NCBI GenBank assembly: GCA_014338185.1
Contig: QUBV01000016.1
Coordinates: 1-51,054 of the forward strand
DNA length: 51,054 nucleotides
From: Lysobacterales bacterium
GTDB taxonomy: Bacteria; Pseudomonadota; Gammaproteobacteria; Xanthomonadales; Rhodanobacteraceae
Reading direction: 5' to 3'
The position numbers and the translations under genes are program-made. Below the pieces are notes generated by a model. That model had not been told where the DNA came from. It did no database searches and was given only the letters and a program-made list of their open reading frames with translations. Of this stretch, positions 44,349 to 51,054 are shown piece by piece (the first letter of the stretch is position 1; each line of letters begins with the position of its first letter).

Positions 44349-45218
44349 TCAGTCCCGTTCGCCGCGCACGCGCACGAGGCCTTCCTGCGTGGTCGAGGCC
44401 ACCAGGCGGCCATCCTCGCTGTAGATGGTGCCGCGCGCGAGTCCGCGTGCGCCCTGGGCGGTCGGACTGTCGCACGAGTACAGCAGCCACTCGTCGACGC
44501 GGCACGGGCGATGGAACCACATCGCATGATCGAGGCTGGCGACCTGCACGTTGCTCTGCAGGAACGAGATTCCGTGCGGCAGCATGGTGGTGCCGATCAG
44601 GTGGAAGTCGGACGAGTAGGCCAGCAGCGCGCGGTGCAGCGGCGCATTGTCTGGCACGCGCTCGACGAGGCGGAACCACACGTGCTGGAGCGGTGGGCGC
44701 TTGGGCGGGTCGAGCTCGTCGCGCGGGTAAACATGGCGGAACTCGAACGGACCGTCGTTGCCGAACCAGCGTTGCAGCTTGGCCGGCAACTGCGCGTACA
44801 CCTCGCTGGGCAGCGGCGCGGGCGGCTTGAGGTCGTTGGGCGCGGGCACGCTCGGCATCGGCGACTGGTGCTCGATGCCGGCCTCCTCCACATGGAACGA
44901 TGCCGAGAAGTTGAAGATCGGCTGGCCGTGCTGGATCGCGGTCACGCGGCGCATCGAAAACGCGCCGCCATCGCGCGTGCGCTCGACGTTGTAGATGATC
45001 GGGTGCTCGATGTCGCCTGCGCGCAGGAAGTACGCATGCAGCGAATGGGCCGCACGGCCGCCATCGACGGTCTGCTGCGCCGCCGACAGCGCCTGGCCGA
45101 GCACCTGGCCGCCGAACACGCAGCGCGTGCCGATGTCGCGGCTTTCACCACGGAACAGGTTGTCCTCGAGGCGTTCCAATTGCAGCAGCGACAACAGTTC
45201 CTGGACAGTGGAAGTCAT
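44349..45218 (-). CDS. tesB: Acyl-CoA thioesterase II
   Basis: TesB hydrolyses medium and long acyl-CoA. The 289-residue double-hotdog protein has the conserved parts LEDNLFRGESRD, RVFGGQVLGQAL-like VFGGQVLGQAL, HSLHAYFLRAGD, SLDHAMWFHRP (catalytic Asp), SPTAQGARGLARG (Thr) and STTQEGLVR (Gln). Full length. A TATACT -10 lies upstream. Not linked to the lipid island 30 kb away. Confidence 0.95.
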   Translation of the reverse strand: MTSTVQELLSLLQLERLEDNLFRGESRDIGTRCVFGGQVLGQALSAAQQTVDGGRAAHSLHAYFLRAGDIEHPIIYNVERTRDGGAFSMRRVTAIQHGQPIFNFSASFHVEEAGIEHQSPMPSVPAPNDLKPPAPLPSEVYAQLPAKLQRWFGNDGPFEFRHVYPRDELDPPKRPPLQHVWFRLVERVPDNAPLHRALLAYSSDFHLIGTTMLPHGISFLQSNVQVASLDHAMWFHRPCRVDEWLLYSCDSPTAQGARGLARGTIYSEDGRLVASTTQEGLVRVRGERD

Positions 45219-45245
45219 GGCGGACGCGGATTGGGCAATGCAATG

Positions 45246-45251
45246 AGTATA
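45246..45251 (-). promoter_or_regulatory. Putative -10 of the tesB operon
   Basis: TATACT on the minus strand (five of six), 27 bases before the start at 45218. No good -35. Confidence 0.4.
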
Positions 45252-45273
45252 GCCGCGCGGTCACGGCATTCTC

Positions 45274-45846
45274 TCAGCCCGCCTCGGCGTGCAGGCGCTC
45301 GAGTCCGCCCGTGGCGAGCACCTCGGCCCATGGGAACAGCGGCCCGGGGTCCAGGCGCCGGCGCAGCAGGATCGCCGGATCGTCCGTGGCCGGTTCGAGC
45401 CGGCGGTCGAGGTCCTCGTGGCCCGCGATCCAGCGCAGCGCGGGCAGGGCCTGGCGCAGCTGCGCCAGCAGCAGGCGCAAGGCCCGGATCTGCGCGCTGG
45501 TGTAAGGGGTCGTGAAGTGCTGATGGCGACTGTCGCCCCAGTGGGGGTAACGCCCCGGGTTGCTCAGTTCGATGCCGATCGAACGCGGGTTGTAGCCGAC
45601 GGTGTGGTGCGCCACGCGCGTGTCGGCGACGAAGCGGAACACTTTGCCGTCGGTGTCGATGTAGTAGTGGCCGCTGTTGCCGGTCTGCGACGACTCATGC
45701 CGGATGCGCTCGCCGTACTCGCGCGCGAGCGCCATGTCGGGCAGTTCGGTGCAGTGGATCACCACGAGGTCGATCACAGCCACGGGACGCGATGCAAGGC
45801 GCGCCTGGTAGGGCAGTGGCCAGTCGACGATGGCAAGGTCGGACAT
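45274..45846 (-). CDS. ampD: N-acetylmuramoyl-L-alanine amidase (AmpD type)
   Basis: The 190-residue cytoplasmic enzyme removes stem peptides from anhydromuropeptides during wall recycling, which controls AmpR-dependent beta-lactamase in some species. Motifs are VIHCTE (zinc His), NSGHYYIDTDGKVFRFVAD, RVAHHTVGYN, SIGIELSNPG and AGHEDLDRRLEPATDDP..LDPGPLFPW. Start 45846 (MSDLAIVDWPLPY) is chosen; the upstream extension is not family-like. No signal peptide, so a recycling role fits better than a periplasmic one. Paralogues are possible. Confidence 0.85.
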   Translation of the reverse strand: MSDLAIVDWPLPYQARLASRPVAVIDLVVIHCTELPDMALAREYGERIRHESSQTGNSGHYYIDTDGKVFRFVADTRVAHHTVGYNPRSIGIELSNPGRYPHWGDSRHQHFTTPYTSAQIRALRLLLAQLRQALPALRWIAGHEDLDRRLEPATDDPAILLRRRLDPGPLFPWAEVLATGGLERLHAEAG

Positions 45847-45908
45847 GCGTGCGGACTGGCCGGTGGGTGCGTGTGGAAGGGGCTTCGCGACGGGCGCGTT
45901 GCCCCGCA

Positions 45909-45931
45909 AGCATAGCGCGTGCGGCTATGCT
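45909..45931. promoter_or_regulatory. Palindrome holding divergent -10 elements for ampD and the hydrolase gene
   Basis: AGCATAGC (45909-45916) and GCTATGCT (45924-45931) form a perfect 8-bp inverted repeat around GCGTGCG. Each arm carries a TATGCT: 45914-45909 on the minus strand facing ampD, and 45926-45931 on the plus strand facing the hydrolase. Two polymerases could not sit there at once, so the promoters probably compete. Confidence 0.5.
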
Positions 45932-45959
45932 GTCGGCCTTGCCCCTGCCGCGGTTTTCC

Positions 45960-46472
45960 ATGAAAGGCACCGTCATCCTGTCACATGGCCTGGACAGCGG
46001 CCCCGGCGCCACCAAGGTCAGCGCGCTGGCCGAGGTTGCGAGCGGGCTGGGCTGGCGCGAACTGCGGCCCGATTACCGCGATCTCGACGCGCGCCGTGAC
46101 GTGCGTGACATCGACGCGCGCATCGCGCGCCTGCTGGAGTGCGCGCCGCAGGCCGGGCGCGTGGTGTTCGCGGGTTCGAGCATGGGCGCGTTCACCTCGG
46201 CGCTGGCCTCGCTGCAGCGGCCATGCGCGGGTCTGTTCCTGATCGCGCTGCCCGGGGCGATTCCCGGCTACCCGCGAAGCCTGGCCGCCGCGGTGGTGCC
46301 GACCGCCTGCGTGCACGGCTGGCAGGATGCGCTGTGTCCGGTGGATCCGGTGATCGCCTTCGCGCGCGAGCGTGCGGCCACCCTGCACCTGCTGCCCGAC
46401 GACCATCGCCTGGCTGGCCACGTGGCCGAATGCGCGCGCTTGTTCGCGCAGTTCCTGCAACGGCTGGATTGA
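45960..46472 (+). CDS. Small alpha/beta hydrolase
   Basis: The 170-residue protein from ATG 45960 (MKGTVILSHGLDSGPGATK) has SHG, the nucleophile GSSMGAF, Asp in HGWQDALCP and His in DDHRLAG. It is short, like the YqiA/YcfP or RBBP9-type hydrolases. An ATG at 45927 lies inside the presumed -10 and is unlikely. The stop is one base from the rlmKL start. Substrate unknown. Confidence 0.85.
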   Translation: MKGTVILSHGLDSGPGATKVSALAEVASGLGWRELRPDYRDLDARRDVRDIDARIARLLECAPQAGRVVFAGSSMGAFTSALASLQRPCAGLFLIALPGAIPGYPRSLAAAVVPTACVHGWQDALCPVDPVIAFARERAATLHLLPDDHRLAGHVAECARLFAQFLQRLD

Positions 46473-46473
46473 A

Positions 46474-48669
46474 ATGAGGCGCCTGTTCGCGACCTGCCCC
46501 AAGGGCATGGAGTACCTGCTGCGCGATGAACTGGTCGCACTCGGCGCGGGCGATGCGCGCGAGGCGCTCGCGGGCGTGCATTTCAGCGGCGACCTTGCGC
46601 TGGCCTATCGCGCCTGCCTGTGGTCCCGGCTGGCCAGTCGCGTGCTGCTGCAGCTGGACGAATTCGATGCGGCCGATGCCGATGCGCTGTACGCGGGCCT
46701 GCAGCGCATCGACTGGGACGCGCACCTGGCGGTCGATGGCACCCTCGCGGTCGATGCGGTCGGTGCGGGCGATGCGCTGCGTCACTCGCAGTTCGTGGCC
46801 TTGCGCAGCAAGGATGCGATCGTCGACCAGTTGCGCGGGCGCCATGGCACGCGTCCGGACATCGACGTCGAGCGGCCCTCGATCCGCGTCAACGTGCGCA
46901 TCCACAAGGGCCGCGCCGGCATCGCGCTCGACCTGGCCGGCACGCCGCTGCACCGGCGTGGCTGGCGCCAGGGCACGGGTGAGGCGCCGCTCAAGGAGAA
47001 CCTCGCCGCGGCGATCCTGCTGCGTGGCGATTGGCCGCGCATCGCGCAGGCGGGCGGCGCGCTGCTCGATCCGATGTGCGGATCGGCCACGCTGCTCATC
47101 GAAGGGGCCTGCATCGCGGCCGACGTGGCCCCGGGCCTGCACCGCGACTACTTCGGCTTCCTTGGCTGGCGCGGCCACGATGCGGCACTGTGGCAGGCGC
47201 TGCGCGAGGAGGCCGGGCAGCGCGCGCAGGCGGGTCTGCGCGGTCTTGCCCGCGTGTTCCATGGCTACGACCAGGATCCGCAGGTGCTGGTGCAGGCACG
47301 GCGCAACGTGCAGGCGGCCGGCCTCGCCGGCTTCATTCAGCTCGCGCGGCAGCCGGTCGAGCGCCTGCAACCGCCCGACGGTGCCGGCAGCGGGCTGGTG
47401 GTGTGCAATCCGCCCTATGGCGAGCGCCTGGGCGAGCGCGCGGCGCTCGCGCCGTTGTATCGCAGTCTCGGTGAGCGCCTGCGTAGTGGGTTTCGCGGCT
47501 GGCACGCGGCGATCATCGTCGCCGACGACGACCTCGGCCACGCCCTGGGACTGCGTGCGCACAAGCGCTACACGCTCTACAACGGCGCGCTGGAATGCCG
47601 CCTGCTCAGGTTCGACCTGTCCGCCGGCGAGGCCGTCGCGCGCGAGCCCAGGCCGCTGTCGGCGGGGGCGCAGGCGCTGGCCAACCGCATCGGCAAGACG
47701 CTGCGTCACCAGCGCAAGCGACTCGAGCGCGAGGGCATCACCTGCTGGCGCGCCTACGATGCCGACCTGCCCGAGTATGCCGCGGCGATCGACGTGTACA
47801 CCGTGGTCGGGCGCGACCCCGGCGGGCCCGAGGCGCCTGTCGATGCGTTTCCGCAGACCTGGCTGCATGTGCAGGAATACGCACCGCCGCGCGACATTCC
47901 CGAGGACCTGGCGCGGGGTCGCCTGCGTGAACTGGTGCGCGTGGCCGGCGAGGCATTTGCGGTGCCGCGCGAACGCATCGCGCTCAAGACGCGCTACAAG
48001 GCCAAGGGCGGCTCCAAGTACGGGCGCCTCGCCCAGCGCGGCGAGTTCCTGTGGGTGGAGGAGGGCGGCCTGCGCTTCCGCGTCAACCTGTTCGACTACC
48101 TCGACACCGGGCTGTTTCTCGACCACCGGCCGTGGCGCGCGCAGGTGCGGGTGCTGGCGCATGGCCGGCGTTTCCTCAACCTGTTCTGCTACACCGGGGC
48201 GATGAGCGTGTGCGCGGCGGCTGGCGGCGCGGCTGCCACCACGAGCGTAGACCTGTCGCTGACCTACCTGGAGTGGGCCAGCCGCAACTTCAGCCTCAAC
48301 GCGCTGGGCGGGCCGCGCCACGAGCTGGTCCAGGCCGACGCCCTGGCCTGGCTGCGCCATGCGCGTGGCGAGTACGACCTCATCTACGTGGATCCGCCCA
48401 GTTTCTCCAATTCCAAGCGCGCCGATGACTTCGACGTGCAGCGCGACCACGCCGAACTGCTGCGCCTGTGCGCGCGTTGCCTGGCGCCGGATGGACTCAT
48501 CCTGTTTTCCAACAACCTGCGGCGCTTTCGCCTCGACGATGCACTGCGCGAATGGTTCGAGGTCAAGCCGACCTCCGTCACCAGCATCCCGTTCGACTTC
48601 GCGCGCGACGGGCATGTGCACAACAGTTACGAATTGCGCCATCGCGGCCGCGGGCTTGCGAAAAGTTAA
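46474..48669 (+). CDS. rlmKL: Bifunctional 23S rRNA methyltransferase (m2G2445 / m7G2069)
   Basis: RlmKL methylates 23S rRNA at two sites. The 731-residue protein has an N-terminal THUMP domain (MRRLFATCPKGMEYLLRDEL...), a first methyltransferase with DPMCGSATLLIEGA and NPPYGERLG (m2G2445), and a C-terminal one with LNLFCYTGAMSVCAAAGG and VDPPSFSNSKR (m7G2069). Both sets of SAM and catalytic motifs are intact. The start at 46474 follows the hydrolase stop by one base. Confidence 0.97.
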   Translation: MRRLFATCPKGMEYLLRDELVALGAGDAREALAGVHFSGDLALAYRACLWSRLASRVLLQLDEFDAADADALYAGLQRIDWDAHLAVDGTLAVDAVGAGDALRHSQFVALRSKDAIVDQLRGRHGTRPDIDVERPSIRVNVRIHKGRAGIALDLAGTPLHRRGWRQGTGEAPLKENLAAAILLRGDWPRIAQAGGALLDPMCGSATLLIEGACIAADVAPGLHRDYFGFLGWRGHDAALWQALREEAGQRAQAGLRGLARVFHGYDQDPQVLVQARRNVQAAGLAGFIQLARQPVERLQPPDGAGSGLVVCNPPYGERLGERAALAPLYRSLGERLRSGFRGWHAAIIVADDDLGHALGLRAHKRYTLYNGALECRLLRFDLSAGEAVAREPRPLSAGAQALANRIGKTLRHQRKRLEREGITCWRAYDADLPEYAAAIDVYTVVGRDPGGPEAPVDAFPQTWLHVQEYAPPRDIPEDLARGRLRELVRVAGEAFAVPRERIALKTRYKAKGGSKYGRLAQRGEFLWVEEGGLRFRVNLFDYLDTGLFLDHRPWRAQVRVLAHGRRFLNLFCYTGAMSVCAAAGGAAATTSVDLSLTYLEWASRNFSLNALGGPRHELVQADALAWLRHARGEYDLIYVDPPSFSNSKRADDFDVQRDHAELLRLCARCLAPDGLILFSNNLRRFRLDDALREWFEVKPTSVTSIPFDFARDGHVHNSYELRHRGRGLAKS

Positions 48670-48747
48670 CGAACCCGCCTGTCATTTCAGTGCCGATTCA
48701 GCGCCGCGATCCCACGATGGCCGCGTCGATCGGGAGGCATTGCAGAC

Positions 48748-49173
48748 ATGCGCAAGCAGCTTCGCAACTGGGTTCTGGGCCTGTTGTTCGCGACCGGCAT
48801 CGCGCTCGCGCCCACGGCCTTCGCACGTGGCCATGTGAGCGTCGGCATCAGCCTGCCCGGCCTGAGCATCGGCTGGTCTGATTGCCGCCATTGCGGTTAC
48901 GGCTACGGCTGGGCCGGCAACTACGGCTATGGCGGTTATTACGGCGGTTATTACGGCGGTTATGGCGGCTACTACATGCCAGCCTACTATCGCCCGCGCA
49001 CGTACTACGCGCCGGTCTATTACGCCCCCGCCTACTACGGCCCCGCCTACTACGGGGCGTACTATGACCGCGGTCCGCGCGTGATCCACCGCACCGTTTA
49101 CGTCGATGACTACCGCGGTGACTACGGGCACCGCAGTCGCTACTACGATCGCGACGGCTACTACCGTCGCTGA
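48748..49173 (+). CDS. Secreted Gly/Tyr-rich protein
   Basis: The 141-residue protein has a signal peptide (MRKQLRNWVLGLLFATGIALAPTAFA), then RGHVSVGISLPGLSIGWSDCRHC and a long Gly/Tyr region (YGGYYGGYYGGYGGYY, then YYAPVYYAPAYYGPAYYG) and a basic Arg/Tyr tail. Such proteins are common in xanthomonads and may be adhesive or structural. No catalytic motif. A strong terminator follows. Independent monocistronic unit. Confidence 0.75.
   Translation: MRKQLRNWVLGLLFATGIALAPTAFARGHVSVGISLPGLSIGWSDCRHCGYGYGWAGNYGYGGYYGGYYGGYGGYYMPAYYRPRTYYAPVYYAPAYYGPAYYGAYYDRGPRVIHRTVYVDDYRGDYGHRSRYYDRDGYYRR
48931..48975 (+). repeat. Tandem GGCGGTTATTAC repeats in the Gly/Tyr gene
   Basis: GGCGGTTATTAC occurs twice exactly (48931-48942, 48943-48954), followed by two variant units (GGCGGTTAT and GGCGGCTACTAC). 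They encode GGYY. Slippage could change the length in steps of four residues. Confidence 0.8.
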
Positions 49174-49226
49174 TCACGCTCACGACTGGCTGCCCTCCCT
49201 CCCCCATGATGCAGCCAGCGTGCACG

Positions 49227-49258
49227 CCCCGCGACGATTTCCCCTGATCGTCGCGGGG
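49227..49258 (+). terminator. Intrinsic terminator after the Gly/Tyr-rich protein gene
   Basis: A perfect 12-bp stem (CCCCGCGACGAT at 49227-49238, complement at 49247-49258), eight-base loop, then TTTCTTTGT. Clear rho-independent form on the plus strand. Confidence 0.9.
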
Positions 49259-49400
49259 TTTCTTTGTCACGAACCTGCGCAGGCGGGCGCCGCGCCACCG
49301 TGCGTTCGGCGCAGTCCTGCGGTGGATGATGGGTCGGCGGCGCCCCGCGGCGCATGCACGATTCGCCGCAGGCACGGTCCGGCCGGTGCGTCCGGCGCGC

Positions 49401-49406
49401 TATGAT
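49401..49406 (+). promoter_or_regulatory. Putative -10 for the methyltransferase gene
   Basis: TATGAT (five of six) followed by GCGCGCC, 27 bases before the ATG at 49434. No clear -35. Confidence 0.4.
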
Positions 49407-49433
49407 GCGCGCCCGAGCTTTCCCAGGATGTGC

Positions 49434-50039
49434 ATGAACGAGCACGACATCGGTGTGCGGACCGCGACGCCGGCTGCATGGACGTTCTTCCGGCAGTGGC
49501 TGCGCCATCCGCTGTCGACCGCGTCGGTCACGCCGTCGGGTCGCCAGTTGACGCGCGCAATGATGCGGCAGTTGCCGGCCGATGCGCGCTGCGTGGTCGA
49601 GCTGGGTGCGGGCACCGGTGTGTTCACGCGTGCGCTGCTCGAGCATGGCATCGCGCCCGGCCAATTGGTCGTGGTCGAGCTCAATGCCGAGTTGCACGCG
49701 TTGCTGAGCCGCCAGTTGCCGCGGGTCGCGGTGGTGCACGGCGATGCGCGCGACCTGCGTGACATCGTCGCACGCGTCGGCTGCGGCACCACGGTGGATG
49801 CGGTGGTGAGTGGACTGGGCCTGCTCGCGATGCCGCGCGCGGTGCAGCAGCAGATCCTCACTGCGGTATTCGACGTGCTCGGTCCAGGGCGCAGCCTGAT
49901 CCAGTTCACCTATTCACCCGCCCCGCCGGTGGCGACGGGCCTGCTGCAGGAACTCGACCTGCGCGCCGAGCGCGTGGCCTTCGCGCCGCTCAACCTGCCA
50001 CCGGCGTTCGTGTTCAAGTTCTCGCGTTGCCACGGGTGA
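49434..50039 (+). CDS. PmtA-like SAM-dependent methyltransferase
   Basis: The 201-residue protein has the class I motif VVELGAGTGVFTRALLEHG, then VVVELNAELHALL (motif II acid) and VVHGDARDL. The SLIQFTYSPAPPV near the end resembles phospholipid N-methyltransferase PmtA. Start 49434 is chosen because CCAGGA lies six bases upstream; an in-frame ATG at 49428 overlaps it. PmtA makes phosphatidylcholine from phosphatidylethanolamine; a related rRNA dimethylase fold is the alternative. Not clearly linked to phaE. Confidence 0.75.
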   Translation: MNEHDIGVRTATPAAWTFFRQWLRHPLSTASVTPSGRQLTRAMMRQLPADARCVVELGAGTGVFTRALLEHGIAPGQLVVVELNAELHALLSRQLPRVAVVHGDARDLRDIVARVGCGTTVDAVVSGLGLLAMPRAVQQQILTAVFDVLGPGRSLIQFTYSPAPPVATGLLQELDLRAERVAFAPLNLPPAFVFKFSRCHG

Positions 50040-50076
50040 GTGTGTCGCATGGCCGCGGCCATGCGGCCTGACGCGG

Positions 50077-50082
50077 TACAAT
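50077..50082 (+). promoter_or_regulatory. Putative -10 for phaE
   Basis: TACAAT (five of six) followed by CGCGCATCC, 27 bases before the GTG at 50110. No clear -35. Confidence 0.4.
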
Positions 50083-50109
50083 CGCGCATCCGGCAACCGA
50101 GGTGGAGTC

Positions 50110-51054
50110 GTGTCCGAGTCGTTCCTTTCCGACGCAAGCAAGCAGTGGCAGGCGTTCCTGCAGCAATCCGGTGCACCGTGGGCCCAGTGGGCGCGTGCGG
50201 GTGCGCAGGCACCCGGGGCCTTCGAGCAATGGAGCGCCTTGTTCGAAGGCGCGGGCGCGACGCCACGCGAAACGATCGAGCGCTTCGTGCAGGGCGCCAA
50301 GGACTACGTGGCCTTCCTGCAATCCAGCCTGGCCGGCAGCGGCGCGACCATCGAGGGCATGAGTGGCTGGACCGAACCGCTCAAGCGCATGTTCGGCGCG
50401 CTGCCTGGCGGTGCGGGCACCTTCGAGCATCCCTTCGTGCGGCTGTGGCCGGCGCAGTTTGCCGCGGTCAATCCGTTTGCGGCCGGCATGCAGGTCCCCA
50501 GTCCCGAGTTCAAGGACCTCAAGTCCTGGCTCGCGCTGCCGACCTTCGGCCTTGCGCGCGAGCATCAGGAAACGCAGCAGCAGGCCGCGCTGGCCTGGGT
50601 CGAGTACCAGGAGCAGATCGCGCGCCACAACCAACAGATGCTCAAGGCCGCGCAGCGCGGGTTCGAACTGTTCGAGGGCAAGCTGGCCGAGCGCGAGCAG
50701 CCCGGGCGCCAGGTCGACTCGCTGCGCGCGCTGTATGACCTGTGGGTCGACGCCGCCGAGGAAGGCTATGCCGAAGTCGCGCTGTCGCAGGAATACCGCC
50801 AGGTGTACGGCGCGCTGGTCAACGCCCAGATGCGCCTGCGTTCGCACATCCAGCGCGAGGTCGAGCGCCTGAGCAGCGACCTGGGCATGCCCACGCGCAG
50901 CGAGATCGACAGCATCGGCGAGCGCCTGCAGGCGGTGCGGCGCGAGGTGCGTGCGCTGCGCGGCGGCGATGCGCTGGTCGACGAGGTCGCGCAGTTGCGC
51001 GAGGAACTGGCTGCGATCGCGCGCCACGCCGTGGCCGAAGCGCTGGGCGACAAG
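50110..51054 (+). CDS. phaE: Class III PHA synthase subunit PhaE, 3' end outside the window
   Basis: PhaE partners PhaC in class III polyhydroxyalkanoate synthases. GTG 50110, with GGTGGAG before it, opens 315 codons to the right edge without stop. The product has the PhaE-like SFLSDASKQWQAFL start, the PSPEFKDLKSWLALPTFGLAREHQ stretch and a long helical C-terminus (VEYQEQIARHNQQMLKAAQRGFELFEGKLAEREQPG...ALYDLWVDAAEEGYAEVALSQEYRQVYG). phaC probably lies just beyond. Confidence 0.88.
   Translation, partial: MSESFLSDASKQWQAFLQQSGAPWAQWARAGAQAPGAFEQWSALFEGAGATPRETIERFVQGAKDYVAFLQSSLAGSGATIEGMSGWTEPLKRMFGALPGGAGTFEHPFVRLWPAQFAAVNPFAAGMQVPSPEFKDLKSWLALPTFGLAREHQETQQQAALAWVEYQEQIARHNQQMLKAAQRGFELFEGKLAEREQPGRQVDSLRALYDLWVDAAEEGYAEVALSQEYRQVYGALVNAQMRLRSHIQREVERLSSDLGMPTRSEIDSIGERLQAVRREVRALRGGDALVDEVAQLREELAAIARHAVAEALGDK

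Noticed and set aside
45927-45960. ATG at 45927 as start of the small hydrolase
   Set aside because: It lies in the likely -10 (TATGCT). Family alignment begins at 45960.
48931-48975. CRISPR or regulatory repeat
   Set aside because: The repeats are in frame, without spacers, and code for the Gly/Tyr-rich chain.

Overview
This is a very GC-rich chromosomal segment from a gammaproteobacterium, most likely order Xanthomonadales (Lysobacterales), possibly Rhodanobacteraceae. The evidence is the gene order maf-rng-yhdP-tldD-(yjgA)-pmbA and miaA-hfq-hflX-hflK-hflC-purA, a class III PHA-synthase subunit gene (phaE), several small secreted-protein families typical of xanthomonads, and a secreted peptidase ending in an aromatic-DGFD tail. 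The family-level placement is inference from recalled protein families. I saw no rRNA, tRNA, CRISPR array or prophage.

Layout. 1-369: end of an IS3-family element inserted in a secreted-protein gene. 768-3544: cysD-cysNC, sulfate activation. 3800-6927: envelope and secreted proteins (LprI-like, outer-membrane barrel, DUF3011, solute-binding protein). 6996-13950: an accessory island with a ketosynthase and acyl carrier protein, a pair of SMR-type membrane proteins, a DegT-type aminotransferase, an arginase-fold enzyme, a FemAB/GNAT-like acyltransferase, an alpha/beta hydrolase, and a 53-codon ORF behind a very good sigma-54 promoter match. 14063-24161: maf, rng, yhdP, tldD, yjgA, pmbA and a DUF4870 protein. 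24259-28032: ispA, xseB, tilS and tdh, all on the minus strand. 28214-35379: a response regulator, then miaA, hfq, hflX, hflK, hflC and purA. 35396-37251: an M15 peptidase coupled to an Ala/Pro-rich DUF3887 protein. 37417-39093: a secreted M64 peptidase. 39127-41031: an SPFH, ribbon-helix-helix and CPBP-protease operon with a perfect palindrome over its promoter. 41277-46472: a transglutaminase-like protein, a 91-residue unknown, bpt, a tail-anchored unknown, tesB, ampD and a small hydrolase. 46474-51054: rlmKL, a Gly/Tyr-rich secreted protein, a PmtA-like methyltransferase and the start of phaE.

How the genes work together. Most of the window is housekeeping: sulfur activation, RNA processing and modification (rng, miaA, tilS, rlmKL, hfq), membrane proteostasis (hflKC, SPFH/CPBP), TldD/PmbA proteolysis and isoprenoid supply. 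The best candidate for something undescribed is the 7-13.5 kb island. It combines acyl-ACP chemistry, amination, C-N hydrolysis, acyl transfer and a heterodimeric small exporter, and it looks like a pathway for making and exporting an amino-modified lipid or acyl conjugate. That function is inference; the catalytic residues of each enzyme are visible in the sequence.

Regulation. Many genes are preceded by a -10-like TAnnnT hexamer, often followed by GCGC, with little or no -35 element. Three convergent gene ends carry long perfect GC hairpins without a T-tract.
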